In this document: piece by piece, positions 1-11,597 of the stretch
How positions within the stretch are numbered: position 1 is the stretch's first letter
How the letters are laid out: each line of letters opens with the position of its first letter
Source: Prochilodus magdalenae
Taxonomy: Eukaryota; Chordata; Actinopteri; Characiformes; Prochilodontidae
Direction: 5' to 3'
Assembly: GCA_024036415.1 (NCBI GenBank)
Contig: JAMWET010000066.1
Coordinates: 1-64,000 of the forward strand
Length of the DNA: 64,000 nt
Notes under the pieces: model-generated
What the model was told of the DNA's origin: nothing
Databases searched by the model: none
What the model saw: only the letters and a program-made list of their open reading frames with translations
Position numbers and translations under genes: made by a program

Positions 1-54
1 ATGTTTCCAAAGACAAAACAAAAAATATTAATGCAACACATCTATGCTCCAGAT

Positions 55-72
55 CCCCCCCCCCCCCCCCCC
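55..72. repeat. poly-C homopolymer
   Basis: A run of 18 C residues on the plus strand, with further C-rich runs near 107-119. Length is probably uncertain in the assembly. Confidence 0.95.
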
Positions 73-213
73 GACAAGCGGTGAACGGAATAACAAAATC
101 CGACAACCCCCCCCGCCCCAAGGAGCGGGAGGGGAGGATTAACGGCTCTGATTGTGCTGCGAGTGCATCTCGGCGAGATTGTGATCCTGCTGATAGAACA
201 GTTCTGCGTAATC

Positions 214-223
214 GTGTGTGTGG

Positions 224-258
<35 letters not shown>
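214..258. repeat. (TG)n microsatellite
   Basis: TG dinucleotides with one GTT interruption. The 260-530 stretch after it shows no recognisable feature. Confidence 0.95.
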
Positions 259-259
<1 letters not shown>

Positions 260-531
260 TTTACTACCTCATCTGAGTGTTTGCCCTTTAGATCTGTTCC
301 CTGCCTCAGCCCAGAAGCAGCAGGGCCTTCTCAGGGGGCTCTAAGAGACTGGAGTGATGCGTGTGCGTACCTCTGTTTTTCGGTAGTGCTTTTCAGGAAT
401 GGGATCGCTCAGTATGTCTAAGAAGCAAACGCTGTCTTGGGGAGTGGGGCCGTCTCCAAACACCTGCACAGGAAACATCAGAGTGACTGCGGTTACCACA
501 CAAACACAGACCACCACAAGTGCTCTGAGCC

Positions 532-860
532 ATTAAAGGAGCAGTGTGTGAGATTTAGAGGTGGGATCTATTATCAGAAATGGAGTGCTACATACAAAGC
601 TACGTCCTCATAATGTCTAATTACCTGTAACGACAAACCGCGGTGTTGCTGTTAGCTTAGAACCAGCTTTATATCTACATCAGAGCAGCTCGTCTTCCAG
701 CCGATACTACCACCGCCATGTTTCTACAGTAGCCCGGAACAGACACACCTCACACGGGCTGTAGAGAGAGACTCCCACCTTTCATGTGTTCATGTTTTGG
801 TGGTTCTATAGCAGGAGAACCCCTGTTGAAACGTTCTACTGTGATGCATATTGATCAGTA
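532..860 (+). mobile_element. Interspersed repeat copy 1 (CCATGTTTCTACAGTAGCC family)
   Basis: Contains CATTAAAGGAGCAGTGTGTG near its start and CCATGTTTCTACAGTAGCC near 717-735. The same blocks recur in reverse orientation at 19510-19800 and 54620-54785. I recall similar sequence as a dispersed repeat in many teleost genomes. It has no coding capacity and is probably a non-autonomous DNA element or SINE-like repeat. Confidence 0.6.
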
Positions 861-929
861 GCTCCGCCCATCTCGTTAATCATCTTAACACTACCACTAT
901 TTAAAACTGTTCAGTTTACGTTTTTTTTG

Positions 930-1012
930 GTTCCTCCTTAAATTGTGCCGCAGTTGTAATGGCTCAGGTGCCAGGACAGGAACTGCAGGACCCTTTTAAG
1001 GTGGAGCGGTTA
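930..1012. mobile_element. Small hairpin MITE, copy 1
   Basis: The left arm TTCCTCCTTAAAT and the right arm CTTTTAAGGTGGAGCGG are inverted complements about 45 bp apart. It matches copies at 11511, 18920 and 54541 that share the TTCCACCTTAAA / TTTAAGGTGGAA arms. This copy is diverged. Confidence 0.5.
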
Positions 1013-1785
1013 ATCAGGGAGGGGTCAGCTGATCAGGGGGCGTAGTGATTATGAATGGACGTAGTGATTGAACTGAATGAACCTTATAAACATTACTACA
1101 CTGTTCTAATGACAGGAGTATAGCTGGAATCGCTAGACTGAATAGCTAGAACAACTGTGCTGGAGAACCATCCTAGGTTCTGAGAAGCCCAAATGGAGGG
1201 TGGAGCTTATTGTTTAGCACATGATCACGAGAGAAGGAGTAAAGGAAAAGTAAAGGAGGGTGACCCCTCACTTTCAAGGACCATAAACCAAACCGGGACA
1301 GAAAACGAGGCAACGGCAGAACACCTGACCACCACCGTAGGTTCTAGGAAAACGAGGGGTGGGGGGAGTGGGTGTGGTCTACCTACACCCCTGTAATTCA
1401 GACATTTAATTAGAATCAGAGCTTCCGTCTGCGTCGCTGATAACGTCACGCGTTTGCTCCGCAGCATAGCGGGAGTCACCCCGGGATTAGCGTTCCGAAC
1501 AGCCTTAAAGCCACACGGAACGCCGCGCACGACAGTGAGAGCGACTGTGTGACAAACTTTAGTGGAAATCAAATCCTGAATGAAAATAGATAAGATTCAT
1601 AGCTGAGAACCATGTGGGCGTGGCTAAGGAGCAGCCTGATTGACAGGTCTCTGTCCAACACTCCTAACATGCTCTTAGCCTCCCTCAAACAGAACTAACG
1701 TCGTTATCCAGCTATTAGGCAACACTTGGGGTGGACCAACAGATGGACAGAAGGATGAACGTGCACGGGAATTTACAAACAGATC
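1013..1785. other. No recognisable feature
   Basis: Presumed pitpnc1 intronic sequence. Small open frames here resemble no protein I know. The 1430-1530 part is moderately CG-rich. Confidence 0.5.
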
Positions 1786-1786
1786 A

Positions 1787-3439
1787 GCAGATGGAAGGAT
1801 GAAGGAACAATGTTGGTGGTGGATGAAGGGATATAGGAACAATGTTGGTGTATAGATAAAGGAATAAACAGATGAAAAAAGTGCTGGTAATGTAGGGATG
1901 AAGAAACAATGTTGGTGATGATAAAGGAATGACGGGATGAAGGAACAGTGTTGGTGATCAATAAAGGGATGATGGAACAGTGTTGGTGATGAATGAAGGG
2001 ATGAAGGAACAGTGTTGGTGATGAATGAAGGGGTGATGGAACAGTGTTGGTGATGAATGAAGGGGTGATGGAACAGTGTTGGTGATGAATGAAGGGGTGA
2101 TGGAACAGTGTTGGTGATGAATGAAGGGGTGATGGAACAGTGTTGGGGTGATGGATGAAGGGGTGATGGAACAGTGTTGGTGATGAATGAAGGGGTGATG
2201 GAACAGTGTTGGTGATGAATGAAGGGGTGATGGAACAGTGTTGGTGATGAATGAAGGGATGAAGGAACAGTGTTGGTGATGAATGAAGGGGTGATGGAAC
2301 AGTGTTGGTGATGAATGAAGGGGTGATGGAACAGTGTTGGTGATGAATGAAGGGGTGATGGAACAGTGTTGGTGATGAATGAAGGGGTGATGGAACAGTG
2401 TTGGTGATGAATGAAGGGGTGATGGAACAGTGTTGGTGATGAATGAAGGGGTGATGGAACAGTGTTGGTGATGAATGAAGGGGTGATGGAACAGTGTTGG
2501 TGATGAATGAAGGGGTGATGGAACAGTGTTGGTGATGAATGAAGGGGTGATGGAACAGTGTTGGTGATGAATGAAGGGGTGAAGGAACAGTGTTGGTGAT
2601 AAATGAAGGGATGAAGGAACAGTGCTGGTGATGAATGAAGGGATGAAGAAACAGTGTTGGTGATGAATGAAGGGATGAAGAAACAGTGTTGGTGAAGATG
2701 AAGGGATGAAGAAACAGTGTTGGTGAAGATGAAGGGATGAAGGAACAGTGTTGGTGGAGATGAAGGGATGAAGGAACAGTGTTGGTGAAGATGAAGGGAT
2801 GAAGGAACAGTGTTGGTGAAGATGAAGGGATGTAGGAACAGTGTTGGTGAAGGTGAAGGAACAGTGTTGGTGAAGATGAAGGGATGTAGGAACAGTGTTG
2901 GTGAAGATGAAGGGATGAAGGAACAGTGTTGGTGAAGATGAAGGGATGAAGGAACAGTGTTGGTGAAGATGAAGGGATGTAGGAACAGTGTTGGTGAAGA
3001 TGAAGGAATGAAGGAACAGTGTTGGTGGAGATGAAGGAATGAAGGAACAGTGTTGGTGGAGATGAAGGGATGTAGGAACAGTGTTGGTGAAGATGAAGGG
3101 ATGTAGGAACAGTGTTGGTGAAGATGAAGGGATGTAGGAACAGTGTTGGTGAAGATGAAGGGATGTAGGAACAGTGTTGGTGAAGATGAAGGGATGTAGG
3201 AACAGTGTTGGTGAAGGTGAAGGAACAGTGTTGGTGAAGATGAAGGGATGTAGGAACAGTGTTGGTGAAGATGAAGGGATGTAGGAACAGTGTTGGTGAA
3301 GATGAAGGGGTGAAGGAACAGTGTTGGTGAAGATGAAGGGGTGAAGGAACAGTGTTGGTGAAGATGAAGGGATGAAGGAACAGTGTTGGTGAAGATGAAG
3401 GGATGAAGGAACAGTGTTGGTGAAGATGAAGGGATGAAG
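1787..3439. repeat. 31/32-bp minisatellite (GGAACAGTGTTGGTGA)
   Basis: About 50 copies of a unit built on GGAACAGTGTTGGTGATGAA. The left part (about 1940-2660) has a 32-bp period with GTGATGG. The right part (about 2660-3439) has a 31-bp period with GAAGATGAAGGG. The two subfamilies meet near 2690. The first copies (1787-1940) are degenerate. Confidence 0.95.
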
Positions 3440-4788
3440 GTTGCTAGGTTATGCTGGGTTAGCTTGTTAAGTCTCTGACTCGTTGTGTTGTGTGGGCGGG
3501 GCCAGAGACAGGGGAATGCTTATGGAAGTGTTACCCAACATCAGGACCGCCCAGTCCACATGGAGAGGAGAGGACTATGGGGCATCATGCCGGTCAGTCA
3601 TTGGTCAGTGGAACGTCACCTCTATGGAGCTGTGTAATCGTTACTGCCGTCGTGACGGTGGGCAGGTGTTGCCCGTGTTGCCCGTGTTGCCCGTGTCCAA
3701 GGTGACGGCGTGCGCTTGTACGGGTTTGACTGGAGCCTGTGTTCCTGAAGCCGACATTCCAGAGTTAGCGAAGATATTCCCGTTATAATCCGATGGAGTG
3801 GGAAACCATGTGACTATCATTCCAGCCACATCAGTGGCAGAAGAAGGCTCGTAGTTTAGGGAGCTCCAGCCTCGCGTGTCCTCCAGCTTTGGTTCCTTCA
3901 CCTGTCCTCTGACCTGCTGATCAGCACTTGGCCGACTCACTCAAATTTCCACTTACGGAATTTCGTAAACCACATTCCATACACACTCTGTTCACACCAC
4001 GCATGCAGCTGAACGGCCGAGACGTGTTTGGTGTCTGAAGTTTGCTTCACTGGAGCTGCAAGGCTAATGTAGCTAACGGCTAAAACGGCGTAGCGGTATA
4101 TGACATTAGGATAGAAGATGTCACGTGTAGCCTCTACAGTACAGCGGGTGGACCGCCAGTACCGGAACGTTCCGCGGTCCCTCTTTCCCGGCCCTCTTCA
4201 GGAGACTGAGTTCAGATCCCCGCAGTGCAGGCAGTGTTATTAGCATTTAGCATTGTGCTAACCTCTGGCTCGCTCGGAAGGACATCTGCTTTTCCGAGTC
4301 ATTCCCAATTTGCAAAACAAAAGCACAAACAAATCCAGAGACACGGCACACGCTAGAGGCCGGCGCGGACCAACGAGCCGGCCGTGAAGCTCTGACCAGG
4401 CACGGCGGAGCGGACTGTGGTCAGTTTACAGGGCACCAGATTAGGACACCTGTGTGCAGGTTCAGGTCTCTCCGCGTTCAGGTGAGCTGTCAGGAGAGAC
4501 GCGTGAGGGTTAGCGTGCGGTAACATGTTGTAACGTGTTGTAACGTGCGACAGTCTGAGCCCGAAACCCGCGCAATCCTGAGAAACCCGCCGAGGGAGCG
4601 GAGGTGTGTGTCTTACAGCAGGAGCAGGCCGGATGAAAGAGAGGAGCGAGGGAGAGGATGAAAAGCGAGCGGTGTGGGATTCTCTCATCGCTGACTGCTG
4701 GACTGTTAGCCCCTGTGTGTCAGCCCCTCCACTGCCCTCTCCTCATTCATCTCTCCTTTCATTCATCTCCCTTCTTTCTTCTATTCTG

Positions 4789-4792
<4 letters not shown>
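3440..4792. other. Unassigned intronic sequence
   Basis: No gene found. It contains a short TGCCCGTGT triplication at 3669-3697 and a moderately CpG-rich part (4130-4610). The open frames on both strands look like chance. Confidence 0.4.
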
Positions 4793-5749
<957 letters not shown>

Positions 5750-6103
5750 GGGATACCACAGAAACCCATAGTACCAATCTCTAAATCGTCTGGGATACCA
5801 CAACAACCAGCAGCCTCCATCTAGCATCCACTGCTTACCCCTGCAACCACCTGGCATAGCATAGCAACCAACTAGCAACACCCTAGTGACTACCTGGCAA
5901 CCATAGGAACAACCTAGCAACCAACTGGGATACCACAGAAACCCATAGTACCAATCTCTAAATCATCTGGGATACCACAACAACCAGCAGCCTCCATCTA
6001 GCATCCACTGCTTACCCCTGCAACCACCTGGCATAGCATAGCAACCAACTAGCAACACCCTAGTGACTACCTGGCAACCATAGGAACAACCTAGCAACCA
6101 ACT
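5750..6103. repeat. 177-bp tandem duplication, CAACCA-rich
   Basis: Two nearly identical 177-bp copies (5750-5926 and 5927-6103), each starting GGGATACCACAGAAACCCAT. The unit itself is made of AGCAACCAACTAGCAACA-type short repeats that continue degenerate to about 6200. Similar GCAACC-rich repeats are common in otophysan fish genomes, from memory. Confidence 0.9.
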
Positions 6104-6389
6104 GGGATGCCATAACAACCACTAGCATCCACCAAGCAACCTAGTAGCAACCATCAAGGATGTGATGGCAACTACCTAGCAAAATCCTAGCAACCGCCTG
6201 GAATACCTCTTCTTGCTCTTTGTGTTCCAGAGGTGGCGCGGTCTCCATGGAAACCGCCAGATAACAGTATCACACATCGCTTTGTAGGAGACCGCTGGAG
6301 ACCTCCACAGACCGCCACAAGGACGGCGAGGGCGCGTGGAGTCGGTGGAGAGGTAGCGCTGCTGTAAGAGGATTAGCGGCTCTACTCAC

Positions 6390-6461
6390 GTCCTCACTGC
6401 TGCCGTCGTCATTCTCAAAGCGTGTCTCAATCTTGACCTGCAGCCTAGGAAGGAAGGAACA
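6390..6461 (-). CDS. pitpnc1: pitpnc1 coding exon 5 (residues 99-122)
   Basis: The exon has 72 nt and reads CSFLPRLQVKIETRFENDDG followed by SSED, then a GTGAGT donor (phase 0). It aligns without gaps to the 24-residue human stretch that starts CSFLPKFSIHIET. This beta strand and loop belong to the lipid-binding domain. The acceptor reads CTCTCTCTATAG and is fed directly by an approximately 800-bp CT tract that makes up almost all of intron 4. Confidence 0.93.
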
Positions 6462-6465
6462 CTAT

Positions 6466-6496
<31 letters not shown>

Positions 6497-7262
6497 CACA
6501 CACAAAGAGAGAGAGACAGAGAGAGACACACAGGGAGAGAGAGACAGGGAGAAAGGGAGAGGGAGAGAAAGAGGGAGAGAGACAGACAGAGAGAGACAGA
6601 GAGAGAGAGAGATACAGAGAGAGAGAGACAGACAGAGGGACAGAGAGAGACACACAGGGAGAGAGACAGAGAGAGAGAGAGACACACACAAAGAGAGAGA
6701 GAGACAGACAGAGGGACAGAGAGAGACACACAGGGAGAGAGAGACAGGGAGAAAGGGAGAGGGAGAGAGAGGGAGAGAGACAGAGAGACACAGAGAGAGA
6801 GAGAGACACAGAGAGACACAGAGAGGGAGAGAGAGAGAGACACGGAGAGAGAGAGAGAGACACAGACGGAGAGAGAGACACAGGGAGAGACAGAGAGAGA
6901 GGGAGACACAGGGAGAGAGACAGAGAGAGAGACAGAGAGGAAGAGACAGAGAGAGACACAGGGAGAGACAGAGAGAGAGACAGAGAGGAAGAGACAGAGA
7001 GAGACACAGGGAGAGACAGAGAGAGAGACAGAGAGGAAGAGACAGAGAGAGACACAGGGAGAGACAGAGAGGAAGAGACAGAGAGAGACACAGGGAGAGA
7101 CAGAGAGAGAGAGACAGAGAGGAAGAGACAGAGAGAGACACAGGGAGAGACAGAGAGAGAGACAGAGAGGAAGAGACAGAGAGAGACACAGGGAGAGACA
7201 GAGAGAGAGACAGAGAGAGGGGGAGAGAGAGACAGAGAGAGAGAGACAGAGAGACAGAGAGG
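6462..7262. repeat. About 800-bp GA/CT tract forming most of pitpnc1 intron 4
   Basis: The plus strand is almost purely GA with regular GACACAGGGAGAGACAGA modules. From about 6890 to 7200 a unit of roughly 60 bp containing GAGAGGAAGAGACAGAG repeats. On the transcribed strand it is a CU tract ending at the exon 5 acceptor at 6462. A short (ATG)n run follows at 7264-7284. Confidence 0.97.
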
Positions 7263-7343
7263 GAATGATGATGATGATGATGCACTGTAGATTCAGATGG
7301 CCAGAGAGGGGAGACTACAGAGCAGATGTGATGGGATACTTAC

Positions 7344-7351
7344 TGAATACT
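7344..7351 (-). CDS. pitpnc1: pitpnc1 microexon 4 (8 nt, residues 96-98, E-Y-S)
   Basis: The 8-nt exon AGTATTCA lies between CGCTGCAG and GTAAGT. With the G left by exon 3 it encodes Glu-Tyr-Ser, and exon 5 then begins exactly in frame with Cys-Ser-Phe. Human PITPNC1 has Glu-Tyr-Thr at this place between TIT and CSFLP, which supports the call. Because 8 is not a multiple of 3, skipping it would shift the frame, so inclusion should be constitutive. A CT-rich tract and a UGC just before the AG precede it. Confidence 0.85.
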
Positions 7352-7385
7352 CTGCAGCGGCGGATGGAGTGGAACAGGGAGGAGA

Positions 7386-7420
7386 GAGAGAGAGAGAGGG
7401 AGGGAGAGAGAGAATTACAA
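7386..7420. repeat. GA/CT tract upstream of the pitpnc1 microexon
   Basis: GAGAGA repeats on the plus strand. Read on the gene strand they form a CT-rich polypyrimidine tract starting about 35 nt before the microexon acceptor. Confidence 0.85.
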
Positions 7421-8077
7421 CCACAGCTATGGTTTGAAAGTCAAGCTTTAGAATCTGGCAAGTGATCATGTACACACAGAGGGGGTCCGAGACCACCATT
7501 CATACATTTCCAGTCAAACCGGTGATTGAGTAAACCAGGCGTCTGCGTGTTCAGCGTGCGGACTCGTTACCGCAGCTTCCGTTCTGAAGCTGATCCTCGG
7601 AAGGCGACTGTGGACGGGTCCGGCTTCGCTGTCTGTCCACCGCGGCTGTGTCAGGGAGGCGAGGAGAACGGGAGTTCAGCACAGGTCACCCTGCGGTTAC
7701 TCCGCTCTGATGCAACGACTGAACCTGGTAATTACCTGCTGAGCTGCATCAGGTGTGCTGGAGCAGGTAAATCAGTAAACTGCGCAGGAGCTCCCGCCCC
7801 TAGAGCAAACAGATCCTTCATACAGCTGTGCATGCCAAGGTGCGGGGGTCCTGAAGGGGCGTCTGGAACCTCTCGGACCCCCTCGTTATGGCGTCCTTAT
7901 GGGAAAACACTGACAGTGTTAGGACAGCCTTGTTTAGACAACGCAACCAGCACCGCCTTTGGACAACATTGTAGACAACGCTGTGACAGTGCTGGTACTA
8001 ACTACATCTTCAGAGGAACGGCTGCACCCAGAAGGAGGTGTGGGAGTGCGGGTGTGTGGGGAAGGAAGATAAAGGTG
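7421..8077. other. Unassigned intron 3 sequence
   Basis: An open frame at 7526-8095 (189 codons) is on the strand opposite pitpnc1 and lacks recognisable domains. No feature supported. Confidence 0.4.
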
Positions 8078-9010
8078 ACCAGGATCAATAACTGATGATA
8101 AATTTAGACTGATATGATCAATATTTATTGAGCTACACATACAGAAGTCTGTCTCTCAGTATGGCGTCGGGCCGCCGTGTTCGCTAACCCAACACGCCAG
8201 ACGTCTCGGTATGGAGCTGTAGAGGTTCCTGATGGAGTCCTGTGATAATCCATCCCATGCAGCTTGAACATCCTCACACAGTTCCTGCAGATGGTGCGGT
8301 AGGGGTGGAGGGACACCAGGTCTTCTGGACACCAGGCCTTCCTGGACGTGTGACTACAGACCGTTCATCTTGGTGCTGACCACGGTGCCTCCACACCACG
8401 GATTCGTTTGGGCGTGTCTCCACCAAGACTAAAGCGGGACTCGTCACTGAAGATGACCCGCTGCCATTCTGAGTCACTCCATGACAGTCTGGTACGACAC
8501 CACTGCAGTCTTTGGTGACGGTGACGTGGTGTTAAGGACAGTCGTGGTAACGGTCTGTGTGCATGTAGTCCTGCGTGGTGCAGCCGTCTGCCGATGGTGC
8601 TGCACTAACAGGAGGACTCATGGAGGACACCACTGCTCGCTGGAGGTCTGTAATGGTGGTGTTGGGTCAGTCAGGTACAGGGATAAGACCCGTCCTTGGT
8701 TACGGCACTTGTGCAGCAGAGTGGGGATCTTGAATCATTGGCATGTCTCACCATGCCACACCCACACACCCAGTATCAGTCCTGTGGGTTGACTCCTTCT
8801 GGGTGCAGCTGTTCTGTTGATGATGAGTGTGTCTATCCGTCTTCACACCAGCGTCTTTACACTCCGGCTGGTTCTGTGTGGGCACCACTGAGTGTAATCT
8901 GTAGCATCCGTATGCCTGTGATGCTCATGCCGAGAATCCGACTCTGCTGGTGAGCCGGAATTTGGCACAACAGTAAAGAGACCATCATTAGAGTAGGAAC
9001 CGTGTGGTCT
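8078..9010 (-). pseudogene. Tc1/mariner transposase remnant, internally deleted, copy 1
   Basis: Read on the minus strand from about 8650 it gives Tc1-type residues: ITDLQRAV, a shifted RLHHAGLHAHRPL, then RLSWSDSEWQRVIFSDESRF. This last contains the first catalytic Asp. After a VWR-G-like stretch it jumps to the C-terminal QDSIRNLYSSIPRRL-type segment. The middle, including the second Asp and the Glu of the DDE triad, is absent. The 3' end lies near the ACCAGGATCAATAACTGATG sequence at 8078. Several frameshifts make it non-coding. It is inserted in intron 3 in the same orientation as pitpnc1. It shares its deletion with the copy at 29141. Confidence 0.8.
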
Positions 9011-9473
9011 TGCAGGGTGGGGTAACATTCCGGGACTTTATTACAGGAGCTTCAAACTTCCAGGGCTTATTTGTGGTGAGATGTAGAAGGGCTGACCGGA
9101 CTTTGGAGTGAGATGACCTAATTCCTGGTTAGGAGGTACTTCCAGAGTCCAGAAGACTGCAGAGTCTCCGTGAGACAGGGACACAGATACGGATACAAGT
9201 CCTTCCTAAACCACATCAGGGACGAGCACTCCGCTGTGGTGGATTTACCGTTAGCCGTGTGACGGTCTCACATCCTTTCGTCTCTTTTAACGTTCACTGG
9301 TGAGTCTCACTGTACCAGGCATTCCGGGCCCGGAGTGGGAATGACGGAGACGCTGATCTCTCACCAATGCGTGTTTTATTTTACAAATAATCAACACATG
9401 CACAACTTATAACTGATCACGTTCACTTCTAGAGTCCTGCCTCAAATCATATCACTGTCATCAAAATCTCTGA
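9011..9473. other. No recognisable feature
   Basis: Intron 3 sequence between the Tc1 remnant and a GATT microsatellite. Nothing identified. Confidence 0.4.
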
Positions 9474-9526
9474 CTGATTGATTGATTGATTGACTGACTG
9501 ATTGACTGACTGATTGATTGATTGAT
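9474..9526. repeat. (GATT)n/(GACT)n microsatellite
   Basis: Tetranucleotide repeats of GATT with GACT variants, about 110 nt downstream of the exon 3 donor in the gene's direction. Confidence 0.95.
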
Positions 9527-9637
9527 GAACTGCTACAGTTGATATGTGGCTTTGGCAGGACAGCAGTGATGGACTGTACGCCGTGTCCCGCCGCCCCGTT
9601 CCCGTTAGCTGCCGGTGGTGTATGTGGTGGAGCTCAC

Positions 9638-9726
9638 CTGTGATGGTGTAGGGGTAGAAGTTCCAGGCCTTTTCCGTCACATAGAAGATCATGGGCACAA
9701 ACTTCCTCATCCAGGAGGGCAGTTTA
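9638..9726 (-). CDS. pitpnc1: pitpnc1 coding exon 3 (residues 66-96)
   Basis: The exon has 89 nt and completes the split serine, then reads KLPSWMRKFVPMIFYVTEK and AWNFYPYTIT. It leaves one base (G) of a glutamate codon at the GTGAGC donor. The FYVTEKAWN.YPYTIT motif is a hallmark of PITP domains and is near-identical to PITPNC1. MRKFVPM replaces ARAVVPK of the human protein. The acceptor reads CTCTAACTCCTCAG. About 36 nt further upstream (towards higher plus-strand positions) begins a roughly 790-bp CT microsatellite. Confidence 0.95.
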
Positions 9727-9760
9727 CTGAGGAGTTAGAGGAACACGGAGCGTTACTATT

Positions 9761-9762
<2 letters not shown>

Positions 9763-9796
<34 letters not shown>

Positions 9797-9824
9797 GGAG
9801 GAGAGAGACAGACAGTAAGAGGTG

Positions 9825-9858
<34 letters not shown>

Positions 9859-10548
9859 GATAGACAGTAAGAGCAGGAGAGAGAGAATAGATAGACTAAG
9901 AAAAGAGAGAGACAGAAAGAGATGGAGGAGAGAGAGAGACAGTAAGAGGAGAGGGGGAGAGAGAGAGTAAGAGGAGGAGGAGGGGAGAGAGAGAGAATAG
10001 ATAGACAGTAAGAGGAGAGAGAGAGACAGTAAGAGGAGAGAGAGAGACAGTAAGAGGAGAGGGAGAGACAGTAAGAGGAGAGGGAGAGACAGTAAGAGGA
10101 GAGAGAGAGGGAGAGAGTAAGAGGAGGCGAGAGAGAGAATAAATAGACAGAGGAGGAGGAGGAGAGAGAGAGATAATAGAGAGACAGTAAGAGGAGAGGG
10201 AGAGGCAGTAAGAGGAGAGAGAGAGAGAGACAGTAAGAGGAGAGGGAGAGAGTAAGAGGAGGAGAGAGAGAGAATAAATAGACAGAGGAGGAGGAGAGAG
10301 AGAGATAATAGAGAGACAGTAAGAGGAGAGAGAGAGAGAGAAAGCAGAGAGAGAGAGAGACAGAAAGAGGAGAGAGACAGTAGGAGGAGGAGTAGAGAGA
10401 ATAGATAGTAAGAGGAGGAAGAGAGAGAGAATAGATAGACAGTAAGAGGGGAGAAAGAGGAGGAGGAGAGAGAGGGAGAGAGAGACAGTGACAGTAAGAG
10501 GAGGAAGAAGAGAGAGAGAGGAAGAGGAGGAGAGAGAGAGGGCAGTGT
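9763..10548. repeat. About 790-bp GA/CT tract upstream of pitpnc1 exon 3
   Basis: A purine tract on the plus strand with recurring AGTAAGAGGAGGAGAGAG and GAATAAATAGACAG modules. On the gene strand it is a CT-rich tract ending about 36 nt before the exon 3 acceptor. Confidence 0.96.
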
Positions 10549-10689
10549 AAGAAGGTAGAATAGTCAGTCAGATGTTCTGCTGCAGGAAGGGAATGATGGG
10601 AGTGACGGATGGAGAGATGAATGATGGATTTCTGGGACAAAGAGGGAACAAGCTATAGATCAGCTGCAGACTGTAGACTTCTGTCTCAC

Positions 10690-10791
10690 ATTCTCTCTCT
10701 CTCTCTCTCTCTCTCCTCCTACTCTCTCTCTGTCTCTCTCTCTCTCTTTCTCCTTCACCTCTTACTGTCTGTCTCTCTCTCTCTCCCCGGT
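10690..10791. repeat. CT tract, inverted relative to the 9763-10548 GA tract
   Basis: About 100 bp of CT repeats including CACCTCTTACTGTCTGTCTC, the inverse complement of modules in the neighbouring GA tract. The two can form a foldback. Confidence 0.9.
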
Positions 10792-11510
10792 AGTGGGGGT
10801 GTAGGTGTGGTAATCATGCCGGTGTTTGAGCCGGGCCGGTTTGTGTGCTGCTGTGACGATCAGGAACATTAGCTGATTTATTTCCCCATTAAGAAAGTAA
10901 TGCTTGGCCCTCGTGGCCTTCGCTACCACGGCGACGGCTGAGGAGACCTGTCCGGCGGCCGACTGAGTCATCACACTGTATTAAACTCAGGGAGGAACGT
11001 TAACCTCCAGCTCTGCTACAGCCAGAGCACCCTGCGGTACGGTCAGTCGCTCACTCCTCATTCCCTCTCCTAGTGCTTAGCCTAGCCTAATGCTAACGGC
11101 CAGCATGTGCACAGGCAGCAGGTGCCAGTTGTGATCAGATTCACTGAGCATCTCCTGACACTCCCCCAGCTGTGTGCTCCGTGTGTGGGCACTGGTGTTG
11201 GTGCACAGCCCTGGGCAGAGCATCACAGCACTCCTCCAGCCAATCAGCACCAAGGGGCATGCACAGAATCAGGGTAGGGGGAGGGGCTATAGGCTGAACT
11301 CAGCAACCAAAGATAAGAGCCGAAGGACTGAGACTGAGACTGAGACGGAAGTTCTCAGATCAGGAAGGAGCCAAGAGCCGGGTTAACATCAGTGAGGAGT
11401 TTCAACAGTGGAGAGACCTCCAGGGAGCTGACGAGCCTGCTTCCCATTTGTCCTCTTTAAAAAAAAAAAATTCTGGTTCCACCTTAACAAGCTTTTGGTT
11501 TTAAGTTTTC
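10792..11510. other. No recognisable feature
   Basis: Intron 2 sequence. A GAGACT triplication occurs at about 11328-11346 and a poly-A run at 11459-11470. No gene or known repeat identified. Confidence 0.4.
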
Positions 11511-11597
11511 CCGTTCCTCCTTAAATCATTCAGCAGTTCCATTCTGGTGCATGAGGAGTGAGACTGTAACTGGTGCACTATTTAAGGTGGAATGAAA
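11511..11597. mobile_element. Small hairpin MITE, copy 2
   Basis: The left arm GTTCCTCCTTAAAT and right arm ACTATTTAAGGTGGAATG are inverted complements. The right arm is also the first unit of the array that follows. Confidence 0.65.

Noticed and set aside
7526..8095. 189-codon plus-strand frame as a gene
   Set aside because: Opposite strand to pitpnc1, no recognisable domain, runs into the Tc1 end, and has no splice or promoter support.
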